A stretch of DNA of 64,000 nt from Undaria pinnatifida (lineage: Eukaryota; Sar; Phaeophyceae; Laminariales; Alariaceae). Position numbers and translations under genes: made by a program. A model generated the notes under the pieces. That model did not search any database, was not told where the DNA came from, and saw only the letters and a list, made by a program, of their open reading frames with translations. Every line of letters begins with the position of its first letter. Position 1 is the stretch's first letter. Positions 1 to 12,900 of the stretch are shown here, in pieces. The stretch is taken from assembly GCA_012845835.1 (NCBI GenBank), contig JABAKD010000006.1, forward strand, positions 4,173,124 through 4,237,123. The letters are read 5' to 3'.

Positions 1-192
1 CGCCGTACGACACCCGACCGCGTTGAGAAAATGATGTTCCTCAGGACCAACCCGGATCTCATTCCGGAGGTCAAGAAGCTTGGGGATATGATCGAAAAGA
101 TCTCTCAAGAGCAGGAGAAGGCAAAGGCTGAAGCGGTCGAGGTGCAGGCCGCAGAGGCCGGGAAGGATGTCGTAATCGAACTCGATGAGTAA
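1..192 (+). CDS. hAT-family transposase, C-terminal end (partial)
   Basis: Frame 1 is open from the window edge to TAA at 190-192 and gives 63 residues. It begins RRTTPDRVEKMMFLRTN and continues with a DLIPEV stretch. This matches the end of the hAT dimerisation domain, in which Arg/Thr-rich residues precede a helix of the type 'ExxxFLRxNxDLI'. An acidic, Ala/Glu-rich tail of about 30 residues follows and ends in ELDE. hAT transposases cut and paste DNA in the nucleus; the catalytic RNase H-like part would lie to the left of the window. No break is seen in the visible part, so the copy could be intact or an old fragment. No TIR or 8-bp duplication could be recognised downstream. Confidence 0.7.
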   Translation, partial: RRTTPDRVEKMMFLRTNPDLIPEVKKLGDMIEKISQEQEKAKAEAVEVQAAEAGKDVVIELDE

Positions 193-735
193 CGAGTGGC
201 GAACGGTAGGGTCTGAGCAAACAGGTGCAGGCGCTCATCTTTCACTGCCGTTGAGTTGATCTGTATCCCTGGTTTTTCCGATTTTCCCGTCTTTCGCCCG
301 GGCTGAATTTTTCAATTTTCGCATTTTCGGTACTTCGGTGGTTTCACTATGTACCGCTGTTGCTGCTGAGGAAATTGTCTCTGTTTTCATTTTTTCTGTC
401 TCTGTTTTCTTTTTTCTTTTTTCTTGTTTCTTTTTTCGGTTTTCCTGTTTTTTGTTTTTTGTTTTTGTCGCGGCGATGGAATTGTTGAAGTATCTGGTAC
501 TTTGTAGGAGTACTTGCGTACTTACCTATTTACCAGAGATGTGCGCGGAATTCATGCTCTTGCGCGCCTGCTGTACCAACTCTGGTCAATCTGTTCTACT
601 CGGAGTATTTCTTTTTCTCCCTTCTCTTAATCCAAGTGTTCTTTCAGACATCCTTTTTTTTATTTTTTTATGAAGGGGACTCGACGCGTGCGGGCGCGAG
701 ATTCTTTCCATGCTCGCCACCCCTCTCCGCCATGT
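193..735. other. T-rich stretch, no gene seen
   Basis: After the transposase stop the sequence becomes strongly pyrimidine-rich, with long runs of TTTTC between about 385 and 670. The only open frame here is made of Phe/Ser/Cys low complexity and looks like composition. It may be the 3' untranslated part of the transposon. Confidence 0.5.
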
Positions 736-739
736 ATAA

Positions 740-1235
740 CTCCGAGAACAACGTGTCTATCCGTAGTTAGTTTCTGATATCAGGAGAAATCCGGTCAACA
801 TCCGCGGATAACCGTCCAATATTACGGATTCCTTGATACGGTTTTGCGTGGATAAACGCAGCGGATTTGTACGGTTTGCTCGACGGAGTGGACAATCCGC
901 TCCGTGAAAAAATCCGTCTGACGGATATCCGCTCCGCAACAATCCGCACAAATCTCGATGCCGGATATCCGCTCCGTAAAAATCCGTGACTTTTTTCTGT
1001 GAGCGAATATCCGCTCCGCTCCGCTCCGTGACAAATTAAAAAATCCGCTCCGCTCCGTGACATCCATGAACATAACGGATATCCGCCATGTCGTAATCCG
1101 TGGATTTTTTTTGGACAGAAATCCGCACCGTGACAATCCGCAACTTTTTGCTAGAGCGAATATCCGCTCCGCTCCGCTCCGTCAGATTCTAAAAATAAAA
1201 AATCCGCACCGCGGTGCGGATCTTACTCCGTACAC
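740..1235. repeat. degenerate ATCCG/CTCCG pentamer satellite
   Basis: About 500 bp in which AATCCG and GCTCCGCTCCGTGAC recur every 10-40 bases, for example near 895-975, 1010-1060 and 1150-1180. It resembles the CCCGA arrays further right: a pentamer core interrupted by conserved linkers such as GTGACAAATTAAAAAATCC. No coding sense on either strand. Confidence 0.7.
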
Positions 1236-2395
1236 ATCCCTGGTATTTTCGGAAGTCGTTTATCTCTCCGTGTGGGCCAACAGCGCATTTTTGACGCACC
1301 GCCCTTGTTCCCTTAGGGCTTCCATTCTAAGGGCGGGCATATTTACACTAGAAAAAACTGGACACGATGATCGCCATTATTAAGGGAAATAAAACGTTTG
1401 GGCCTGCAACGAAAATGTCTCACTCTACTAATAATAGTTTTAAGTATTGTGTCCCCGAAAACGCGTGCCTGCCTGTATCTCTGATTTGAGGCCTTGAATG
1501 ATAAGAATTGCACTCACATTTTTTGGGGACGCTCCCAAGAACACGTGAACGCATGATGATGATGAGCCTCTTGTCTCTGGCGTTAACAATGAGAACTGCA
1601 CCCACGTTGAGGACAAACTGCAGTACCTGGAACTAGTGCGGGGTACGTTTTGGAGTTGCAAACGGGTCAACGCTACCTGGAGGCGAAATTCGTCGGGCCA
1701 GCGCGAGCCTGGCGCATCGTGTTGAAGGTCATTCCTATATTGTTCGCTCCTGCTACTTACCGATAGATGATTTGTATTCTCGGCCTCGGGGTTGTCAGGT
1801 GTTGTCAGATTCTGCCTTATCCAACCCATACTGTAAGCGCGCAGCACGATACAACGATACTACCCGTACTATTCGGAACGCGGCGGCGGCTGCTGCTGCG
1901 TTGCTGCTGCCGTTACAGGGCTGCAAGGTGCGGTGAAACTGGCGTAAAAATCAGAATCCACCAGCATCCAATCAGCGAACACTGATGGCGCCCCATATTA
2001 TAAATGCCTTCGCAAGCTTCGTGAACTTCTTTTTTTCAGCCTTTTGTCTTTTTTTTGCCAGCTATCTCCAGCAACAGCAAGGTTCTTGGAGTCTCAGGTA
2101 ACCAGGCGACAAGAAAATGGGATGGGGAGAGGGGAAGAGGTAGCGCGTTGTAATTGCTTAGGGTTGAAGTTGGCCAGGGTACCAGACGATCCCGACGGGG
2201 GCGATTCACGAAGCAGTTGTGTGCGAGGGGGTCTTGCCCCGAGCTGCCAAAACATGAGCAGCAATACGACGAGTACATTGTACCGACTTGTCACAGCAGT
2301 CCGCAAAACCGAAGCAACCTCCCTCTTCCTTCTTGTCACCGCCTCCCTTGCTTCCTCTGTACAACTCTCGTCTAGACAGGAACAACAGCGTCAAT
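1236..2395. other. upstream region of gene A, no coding exon recognised
   Basis: No exon with coding sense was found. A TATAAAT at 1999-2005 lies about 390 bp before the start codon of gene A and could be a core promoter, but the spacing would imply a long leader. From 2290 to 2395 the sequence is pyrimidine-rich and would be 5' UTR. Confidence 0.35.
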
Positions 2396-2458
2396 ATGCA
2401 GTATTGTTACCTCTTCCTCGTGGTGCTGACGCTTCTCGGCAGTGCGCTGGGGTTCCAG
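2396..2458 (+). CDS. Gene A exon 1: signal peptide
   Basis: ATG at 2396 opens 21 codons: MQYCYLFLVVL, then TLLGSALG and FQ. The donor is CAG|GTGAGC, phase 0. The start was chosen because it is the first ATG that gives a hydrophobic signal core and a consensus donor. The leader before it is pyrimidine-rich. Confidence 0.75.
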
Positions 2459-5400
2459 GTGAGCTCTCACGTGGAAAACATGCAAAAACATGACTCAAGA
2501 GTGACAAAAGTATGTTATACTCGTACGTACAAGTACTTGGTAAAAAACATGACAACATGACGCATATGATACGGGGTACAAGGCTGCGCGCTCCACGGGC
2601 GGCGTATCGCCGTCCCGTATGCCCGCTGTGCTCCTGGAAAGTGCAGCAGTGTAGAACGGAAAAAAGTGTAGAACAGACTGAGGATGCTCATGATTTGGTG
2701 CAATGGGCGACTTGCAAATGGCAAGAGCCCAGTGGTGCAGGGAAAACCATGCCGTGCTCTAGACTGGATGCAGAGAGAGGTGTTTAATCCACAGAGCATA
2801 AGAGAATTGCCATACATGAAGTACTACCGTACTAAAGGTATATGATGTGTACAGATACTACCGTAATACAATGCCATTTTTTATATTTGGTTTTGACTCA
2901 TGAAAACTTACTGAAAACGGACGACCGATGTATTACGCAGCTTGCAAAGATGAGTATCGACCCTGAATTTGTCGAACTCACAGCTGGCGTTGTTAGAATA
3001 CTTGTGTAAGATACTGCTGTAGTAACTGGTATTCTACTCTAAAAAGAAGCAGCATAAAATACATGAGCAACAAGCAAGCAGGCGTCCCCCGTGTATCAGT
3101 AGGTGGGTCTTGCCCCTGACAAAGTCGATGATGCGGGCTCGCATCCTCCCGAGGGCATACTCGTGCTCGCAGGGACTTTTTCTTGAGTAAAAAAATAAAT
3201 ACTAATAGCGGAAAGCGCGAGGGCGTGAGTTTGCAAAATTCGATGAAAAACGGCTATTAATATCAACCCCTTCTACCGGTATACCAGGTACAATGCAGAA
3301 AACACGTCTCCGTCTGTCGTTCTTTCTTGTCTGTTTGTCTGCCTGTCTGCCTGTCTGTCTGTCTGTCTTGTCTGTCTGTCTGCCATCATGGTGTCGCCAC
3401 CCAGAGCGTTTCAGCCCCCTCTTGCCGTATGGGTAGGTAGGAGGGCGGGCGACACACTCATCGAAACAACAGGTCTCGTGCCGCACCGAGCCGTGGCCGT
3501 GGCGTGCTGAATATTCACGACAAGTCCGAGGCAATCCTAATCCTTACAGCGATCAAGCCAGCCTTGCTGCTGAAGTACAATGTTGAAGGTCGATTCTGCC
3601 CGCTGATTGACCCGTCAAATCCCTGCCAGACGCCTCTGGCTCTTTTCTAGAAGGTTGGTGCTGAACGGGAATATTCCAGCCATAGAGCCATCGAAGTTCC
3701 GCCTCAGGCAGAATCGAAAAGGTTCCATCCCCGTTTCAAGATTATCATTCCGTACCTCTACAACTCTGACCAAATGGGGACGAAAGCAATGAATCCACGG
3801 GTCGATACCGTCTCGCATGGTGTAGAAACCCCACCCCCATCCACTGATTGCTGATTGGATGGGGTCCATAGATCCAGCGCGCTGCGAGAGTTGCCCCTCG
3901 GGTCAACGTCGAGGCTCCGATGCATCCGGGCAGGATAAACTTCCAACCCCTGATCAGAATGCTCCCATACATTTACAACCCCATCAAACCGGGGACGAAA
4001 AAAGCGACCAACCCGGTCGATACCGCCCCGCACGGTGTGGAACCCCCACCCCCATCCACTGATTGCTGATTGACTTTGGCCCATGAAACCAGCGCGCTGC
4101 GAGCGTTGCCCCTCGGGCCAACGTCGAGGTTCCGTCGCACCCGGGGAGGATAAGGTCCCGTCCGCTGATCAAAATGCTCCCACACATCTGCAACTGCTAC
4201 ATCTGCGCCTCTTCATGCGTAGCTCCGTAGGGAGGCCCGGCCACAGCGCCACAGCTACAACCCAGAAACGAAAACAGCGATCCCCCCGGTCGATACCGCT
4301 CCGGACGGTGTGGAAACCCCGCCCCCATACACTGATTGTTGATTGGCTGAGGCTCATGGAGCCAGCGCGCTGCGAGAGTTGCCCCTCGGGCCAACGTCGA
4401 GGTTACACCGCACCCGGGGAGGATAATATCTTATCTCCGAATCATAAAAATCCTTCCATGCGTATACAATAACAACCCGGGGACGAAAATAGTATTTTTC
4501 CGAGTTAATACCGCCCCGCACGATGTAGAAACCCCGCCCCCATCCACTGAGAGTTGATTGGCTGGGGCTCATGGAGCCAGCGCGCTGCCAGAGTTATCCC
4601 TTGGACCATCGTCGAGGCCCCGCCGCACCCGGGGAGGATAATTTACCATCCCCGGCGCAAGATATTTTTCATATATACAAGGGCTCCGCATGGGCGCCGG
4701 CATCCCATGCTTCGGGTAGGGCAGGGCAGCACTTCGACAACTTAAGGTGTAGCTGTCCGATTTGGCATGCATTGAAGTTTAAAGTAATGCCAAGAGTTTA
4801 ATACGAACATGGGATTATGAAAGTCATGATTTGACAGAAAAAAAACGTAATAATATACAACAAAGAAGGCAAGGATAGGCGAAACACACCATGTTAAATG
4901 CGCCGTCAAGTAAAAGTTGGCGTCTATCAAACAAAAACACCGAAAATAGTATTATTGAGAACCTGCGTCGCCTCTAGGCGAAGCGAAAGAGGCCTTGGCA
5001 TTAATGAAGAGACTGCACTGCTGTCCCCGTGGCAATGGAGGTTCGAAGTCGACAGGATGCAAAGTCGGTTTGCATCAAACGTCGACATGGGGCCATGTCA
5101 GCCGGCGAGGTTTTGGAAGAAGATTGCTTTGTTTGTACGTGAAGGCTGTCGCATTGATTGGTCTGCGTGGTTGCGGGCGAGGAGAAAAACGAAGAAGAGG
5201 AGGGCGATCTCTCGTTGCGTCGGCGTTGTCTAAGATAGGTGCGGGGGTGGCTTTGCTCGTACGGGAGGTTGGCGTAGCGCTTCTTCTCTGTTTTTTCTCG
5301 AGAAGGCGGGATATGTGTGTCTGCTATCTTTGCTTCGTGGGTGCTTTCACGTTGTCGAAATCGGACGCGTCCCCTCAATACATAATATCCGGAGTGTCTC

Positions 5401-8400
5401 TACCATGACGACTGCTGATGGTGCCGTGCGTATTTCCCAGAGACTGACATATTATTTACTGGTAGAAATAGTAATACACCTTTCTTTGCAACATTTTTTT
5501 TTCTTCATCCCATTTATCATCCCCGCACCATTCTCGCGCTCTCTCCCAGTAGTAACTCAGATCCGGGGTCACATAGCGGGCCCTCCTCCTCCCTCCCCAC
5601 TTCGGCACGTGCCTTCATTTTTACCGCGAGGAGAATCGAGCATTTTCTTCCCTCGTCGACTCGCGTCGAATTGTACCTAGCAGGCGCTCGCAGCAGTTGA
5701 TCTCTTTTTTTTATTGCATTTTTGCAAATTAAGCCATATTTCATCGTGGTGGGTGTCGAACTCAAGGACAACCAAACGTTGGAGGTATTCGAGGGTAAAA
5801 CCACTAGACCACCGGGGCGGCCGGCTGACAATTGATTAAAACAAAACAGGATCTTTGCATAGATATTACATTCCCTCCCCCTTATTGTATGATATTACGA
5901 TGGTTGACGCTATATAGAATATAGCGCCAAATACCTAAATATCAGCCTAGGCGGAGTTTTAGATATCATGAACAACGAACGATCGCGACGGCAGAGCACG
6001 GCAAAGCATAGCGCTTCGCTCTGCTGAGCTAGCGCTGCGGTGCGCTGCTGAGCTGAGCCGCAGGGCACTGCACGGCGCTTCGTTGCTGTGAGCTATAGCG
6101 CTGCGATGGGGTGCTGGGCGGTGTGGAGCTGATGAGCCAAGCCCAGATCTCAGCCGATGAAGCTTCGCCAACTACAAAACAAATGGTGGTAATCAAAGAA
6201 AAGCTAAAGCTGGACCGTTCCGCAACTAATGCACAGGCGGCAAATTAGCGGCAAATCAACTTACTAGAGAAAAAAAAAGAAAAAATCGCGAAAAGGTTCA
6301 AAATCGTGTTGGCAGAAAAACCAAATTTGCAGGAAGCAGCTGAAAGGTAAAAAAACAGGCAATATTTCAGTTGTTGTTCTCACATTAACTCGCACAATCC
6401 AGTCCGTGGTCACAGGACTGGTTCCAGTCACTCTGGAGCAGAGGAATACCCTAGGGAAAAACACAAACAACCCAAGGTGGTACACGCATAAATCACAGCT
6501 GACGCAATTCATGCCTCCACCAGAAACATATAAAAGTGAGATCGGGAGTCAGTATACGATGTGCCAGGTCCATACCGGTGCATACGTCTCATTACTCGCG
6601 CCTGGGAAAACCGACTATACCGCTTGCCACCCAAGAAAGACTACCACGTATATATCACACGTAGTATCTATCACTACGCATACGCACAACAGACGCAAGT
6701 CAATTGGAAAAACGAAACAAAGAACGAAGAGGAGAAAGGAAAGGAAATGGGTGCATGGGGCCAAGAAAAAGAAGAGAAAAATAATTTTTGGGGGGTCTAC
6801 TGGCGAGGCTGCCACCAGAACGGGATGTCACATGTCACGTGGTCTTTCGACGGTCTACAGCAGTAGTACTACGAACGACTTCCGATACACCCACCGAAGC
6901 ACGGACTACCGGCCAATTACGCGATCGACAGCTGGCCGTGGTTGTCACGTGTCTCTGTGTTGGGGGCCCCTGCCCTGCCTCTTGTTGGCTCTTGAGAGTG
7001 ATGCGTGTACGACTAAACTTGCCAACGGCACTCGCACTGCACTTTGAGCTATCTGCTGAAGTTCTGGTTACTACTTGTTGCTGCATAATGTGCTAGACGT
7101 TTCGCCCTTCGGCTACTGCTGCTACACCTGCTGTTGTGTGTTTGCCAATGTCGTCAGTTGGCGTTCATGCTCGTCGTACATACTGCTGTTCTCACCGAGT
7201 ACGTGCGGGTTTCCTCGTACCTCAACCGTACGACGACGAGCTCAAAACAGAAGAGAGGTGACATGAAATGGCATGGACACTGGCCACATAGAAGCGAGCA
7301 CAGCGGGATAGTTCGCTGCGAATCAACCGCACTCGTTCATGCCTACAGCAGAGGCTGGCTGGAGTGTCAGCGGCCGTGCTAAAGCCAGGGCCAAAGGCCG
7401 AAGAGACGGCTCTACCTGCTTGGTTTTGTCTCGAAATTCTGTTATATAGTGGACAGAGTGATGCGTGTACGACTAAACTTGCCAACGGCACTCGCACTGC
7501 ACTTTGAGCTATCTGCTGTAGTTCTGATTACTACTAGTTGCTGCAGTATGTGCTAGACGTTTCGCCCTTCGGCTACTGCTGCTACACCTGCTGTTTTGTG
7601 CTTGCCAATGTCATCAATTGGCGTTCATGCTCGTCGTCCATACTGCTGTTCTCACCGAGTACGCACGGGTTTCCTCGTACCTCAACCGTACGACGACGAG
7701 CTCAAAATAGAAGGGAGGTGACATGAAATGGCATGGACAATGGCCACATAGAAGCGAGCACAGCGGGATAGTTCGCTGCGAATCAACCGCATTCGTTCAT
7801 GCTTACAGCAGAGGCTGGCTGGAGTGTCAGCGGCCGTGCTAAAGCCAGGGCCAAAGGCCGAAGAGACGGCTCTACCTGCTTGGTTTTGTCTCGAAATTCT
7901 GTTACGTGAAAGTATCATGATTTGGAAGTTATTTTGTCACGAAACGTCTTGCCGTCGGTAATTTGTGTCACGAGGTTGTTGGATATCGTCGGTGAGTTGT
8001 GTCACGTTTTAGGTGAACCCACACTAAAAAATTGAATTTCCAGCTGGCAAAACGAGCAAAAACAAAAGCAATAAAATGCCGAGCAAGAAACCAAACGAAC
8101 TAGTAAAAAAGTTCAGCAAAGAAACTAACGCTCGAGAGTGCCACCGCAAAATTTCAATCATTATCACGTACCGTTTGGAAATGATGCCAATTTTGTAAAT
8201 CATTCAGGCGTTGCAGCCATTAAGATTCAACAATTTTTCCAAAATTCCTCCTCGACACTCGCTCGTCTCGCTCGACACCCGTCCGCGTTCACGTCGATGC
8301 GCGGAACGGACACGGCAGGGCGAGGGGCGTTGGAGCCGCCCCCCGAAGGCGGCGCTCGAACCAAGCCATATTCGACCGAGAATTCCAGTTCCGCGAATCG

Positions 8401-9910
8401 CATACTTAGGCCAAGACAAAAAAACTCCTGACCAAAGTCCATGACACCAAGGAATGATTTGATATATATTTATACACCTCCAACAGCCCGGGGACGAAAA
8501 CAGTAATCCTTCGGGTCGATATCGCCACGCACGGTGTGGAAACCCACCCCCATCCACTGATTACTGATTTTGCCGGCGTGTTGGACCTGAGAGCTGGGAC
8601 CTGTGGATATTATTTGCTCGCGGCTAATAAATAGTAGTAAGTAGTTGATAATTTATACTGCTGTGTAGTACTGGTAGCAGCAGTAGTAGTAGTAGTGGTG
8701 GTGGTGGCGGTAGTAGTAGCAGTACGAATGTTTCCACGTGGCGGAGTACTGTATTGTACACGTGTTCTTCTGCTGTTGCTGAGCACTATGCATTTCATGC
8801 CATACACATCAATACTACCACTCCGTGACTACGGACGGGACTGTAAGGACCGATTGGGGTTTACATTTAGGCGGCAATGGGCCGTACATTTGCGTTAAGA
8901 GTGGTACGACATATCACACTTTATATACGACGAGTGCTTTAGCACTATGACCTACCTTGTAATACCACTAGATGCAGATCTAGCGCCACGGCTCCGCAAA
9001 AATGAAGGCACGTACCGGGGGGAAAGGAAAACACCTGTGACCACGCCTCGTCCAGAAGGTCGCTGAGGGTAAACCTCCTACGAGTTGAGCTGGAAAGCAA
9101 AGGTGATGTCAAGAAGACAAAAGAAAAACAAGTACGTACGATTTATGTCTGTATCGAAGTTGGCGACCACTAACAAACTGTGCTTTTGTCTCTTTATGCT
9201 GACGAATGGATACGAACACTGGGTGTGCTGGATGCCAATGGGTGGCAAAAAACAGGGCTTTTCACGGGTCAGGTGAAGTCAAGGTAACCCGTTTCGACCC
9301 GCGTGATTTGAAAACCTCCAGACCCGACCCGTCCCGTGAGATTTCAAACAGATCCTGATCCGACACCACTTGGCCCGCGAGATTCTGAGAACCCCCTGAG
9401 CCGATCCGTGGGTCGGATCACGACCCGTGAAGAACCCTGGGAAAAAAACAGTTTAACAAACCATAAGCACGGCAGCGCGGAACACGTGGTTGAAGTGTCA
9501 GCAAAGATATGGCTGTTTTTGGTCACGTCAGTCGCACCTTGCTCTATCTCCAGACTACAAATATATGGCGGTTCGTCACAGGGTTCGGAGTGTCAGCGGT
9601 ACATGTAAAAACATTCCAAATTGCATTTTTTCGCTTTACACCAGGTATCTCTTTCCCGCAATCTTACTTGTAGTTACCTGCTACAAGATTTCCTTTTGGG
9701 AAGTAAAGAAGACTTTTTTTGCTGAAGAACGGGGGCCCATGCCAAATAAATCGGTAGTACGCACGGTGCGTGTAAATTTACCGTGTGTTCAGACAGCTAG
9801 CTCACCGCAAGCGGTTCAGGTGGGGGTGACGCAAGAACTAGGGATGCATGCGCCGCTCCCCGTGCCCAGTATCTCAGCAGTCGCAGAGAAGCACCGACCT
9901 GACACCGCAG

Positions 9911-9943
<33 letters not shown>

Positions 9944-12900
9944 ACGGCGACGATAGATAGATGTGCATGCCGGACCTGAAAAAAATCCATAAATGAGCCG
10001 AAAGCAAAAAAAAACAAACTAAACGGTAGCCACTGGGCATGTAACCCGGACCAAACGAGTTTGTCGCTAGTTCTGTTACAATGTTTGCCTTCCGACAATG
10101 TGCAGGTTTAATGATAGTGTCAATCGCAAAACATGGCGAACAGAAACGTTGAAGATCACTACAAATGCGACAACCAAAATGGATTTGGCACACGTAAGGC
10201 CTGCACCCAACGCACCGCTGCATCTCATCTCTCAATGAAGGACTGACCCCCCCCCCCGGTAAGCACGGCCAAGGAAGCATCAATGGAAAACCTGCTGTCC
10301 ACAAAAACGGCTGGTTTGTTCAGGGCGCTTAACTGCTCGGATAATTTTTCGCGGGTCAGATCGGATCAGGGTAACCCCGACCGGACCCGACTGGCCCGAC
10401 CCGACCCGACCCGACTGGTCCGACCCGACCCGACCAGACCCGACCCACCCCGACCCGGCCCGACCCGAACCGACCCGACCCGACCCGACCCGACCCGACA
10501 CGACACGACCCGACCCGACCCGACTCGACCCGACCCGACCCGACCCGACCCGACCCGACCCGACCCGACCCGACCCGACCCGACCCGACCCGACCCGACC
10601 CGACCCGACCCGACCCAACTCGACTCGACCCGCGAGTTTTTGAAAACTTCCTGAACCACCCCCCGGGACAGGTCATGACCCGCAAAAATCCATGGCTTTA
10701 TTTAAAGAACAACGACAAAGAGGAAAAAAGGAAGCACACTACATGGTGGCTCTCGGCAACGCTTCCTCTTGTCATTCTGCTTGCGTTGTCGCAACTAGTG
10801 ATTTGATAATGCCAAGAGCTACTTGTGCAGAGCTGATTGCCCTGTGCTGTGCTGTGTGCTTGTTGTCAATTTCAAGTTCTAATCGGCAGTACGGGCGTTA
10901 TTTGCGGAAAAAAACAACAACCATGAAGACAACCGAGAGGAGACAATCAAAGGAAGAAGAAAAAACCGAACACACATGTACATACCGGCACCTGGTACCT
11001 GGTACTTTGCATGATACCTGGTACTGTATGTTCGAAAGATAACGCAGCACAGCAAGTCATAGCACCGCACTCCTGGGCAAGGCACCGCACCGCATGGCAC
11101 CGCACGGCGCTGCCCTACGCTGCTGAGCTATAGCCGGGCTGAGCTGTGAGCTGTGAGTGCATTTTTAGTGATTCAACAATGTAGCACGTACAAACCTGGT
11201 GTAGCAGTACCGGTACCTGGTATGCTACTTCGAATTATACCTAGCTTTGTACGAAATAGTAAGTACAGCACGCCACAGCACGTCATAGGACGGCGCAGCG
11301 CCGCACAGTACCGCGCCTCACGGCAGGATACGGCACCGCGCACGGCGCTGCCCTGATGAGCTAGCGCTGCGGTATGCTGCTACGCTGAGCTGAGCTGATG
11401 AGGCAAGCTGAGCTCAGCTGGGGTTTGGTATGATGATACTTCGTGCAACTAAAAAAGAACGTTCCCGTGCCCTCTTTCCACACCCCTCGCAGGTGGCCCC
11501 TCGTGGTTCGCTGACAGCGACATCGCGTGCCGTCACGTCTTCGGCTTTCGGAGCACGTTCGTACGCTGCTGCTAGCTCTAGAGCGACGGCGTTGGCGGGC
11601 AGCAAGAGGAGGCAATGGGCTATCATGCAGTTCGGTGAGATGGGGGTGGTTGCTTGACAGAGCTGCGCAATGGTGCAGTATACATCTCAATCGCACGAAG
11701 GCTTCGTCGACGGGGTATCAACCTTCCTGCCCGGAAGCAAGCAATAGTGTAGGATGGCACACAGACTATGGCAACACCACCGAGCGCCCGCTGGCAAGGT
11801 GTCGTACAGCTGGCACGCCAGTACTAGTGTCTGTTATTGTGTGTCGTTTTCGATCGCATTCATGACAATCGCTGTAGCCATCGCCGCAGTCGTGCACGCG
11901 TTGCAGCAATGCCAATCACATGAACCAGTCTTCGTCTCTGGATTGCAAGGCAAGCACACCGGCGACTGACTGCCCGCAGTGGAGCCAGCACTGCCACGCA
12001 TCGACCTTTGGCGCGGAGAAGAAACTGCGCCAGCATGAGCACTAGCACAAGATTGATGATTATGCTTGGACCGAGCCCGCCCGTGCCTGTTCATTGTAGA
12101 GGGGTGAGGGCATCCGGCCTTTACAGTGACCAGGCACGGGCGGGCTCTGTGTAAGCATAAACATTGACATTGTTTGCAGTAGTGACTCACCCTGGTGACA
12201 TCCAGCCTTTACGACGACGAGGTGCGGGCGGGCTTTGTCCAAGCATAAGCATCGATCTTGTGCTACCGCAGCGACTTGCCCTAGAGGCATCCGGCGTTTT
12301 CATCAACCGGGCACGGGCGGGCTTTATCCAAGCATAAGCATCGATCTTGTGCTAGGGCGCGTGTTCGCCCGCAGTTCCCTCTCGGCGCCAAAGTTCGATG
12401 AGTGGCTGCGGTGGTTTCAGGCATGAACAGTCGGTCGCCCGCCTGCTTGCCAAATGAACGAGAGAAGAAGACTGGTTTATGTTGTTGCATTGCTGCAACG
12501 CTTCACTTTCACTCATCGGACAGGTGACGACCTAGATCATATAGATGATATGTATCGTATAGATCTTATAGCTATAAGACCATATAGATCATATATATAA
12601 TATAGATAATATAGATCACGTATATCATGTATATGATATATAATATATATCATATAGACCATATGGATCATATATATCACATAGATCATATAGATCATAT
12701 AGATCCTATATCCGTTGTTTTGATATGTTGTGCGGGATCTATGTGGAACAGATCCAACTGAGGAAACACGTGCTACAGTACATAGGTCATTCAAGTCATA
12801 CGGCTCCCACCCGGCAACATATTCTATATGTCATGCTGATCATATTGACCAGGGGCTTCGCAGGTAGTCACTAATGATGGCTGTAGTTGATTGACGATCT

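Noticed and set aside
6406-7047. 213-residue plus-strand frame
   Set aside because: No domain, Lys/Arg/Thr-skewed composition, no splice context and it overlaps the edge of a tandem duplication; it lies in gene A intron 1.
10280-10690. Open frames in all six phases across the CCCGA array (also 16326-16826)
   Set aside because: A pentamer without stop words is open in every frame; no start, splice or domain context.
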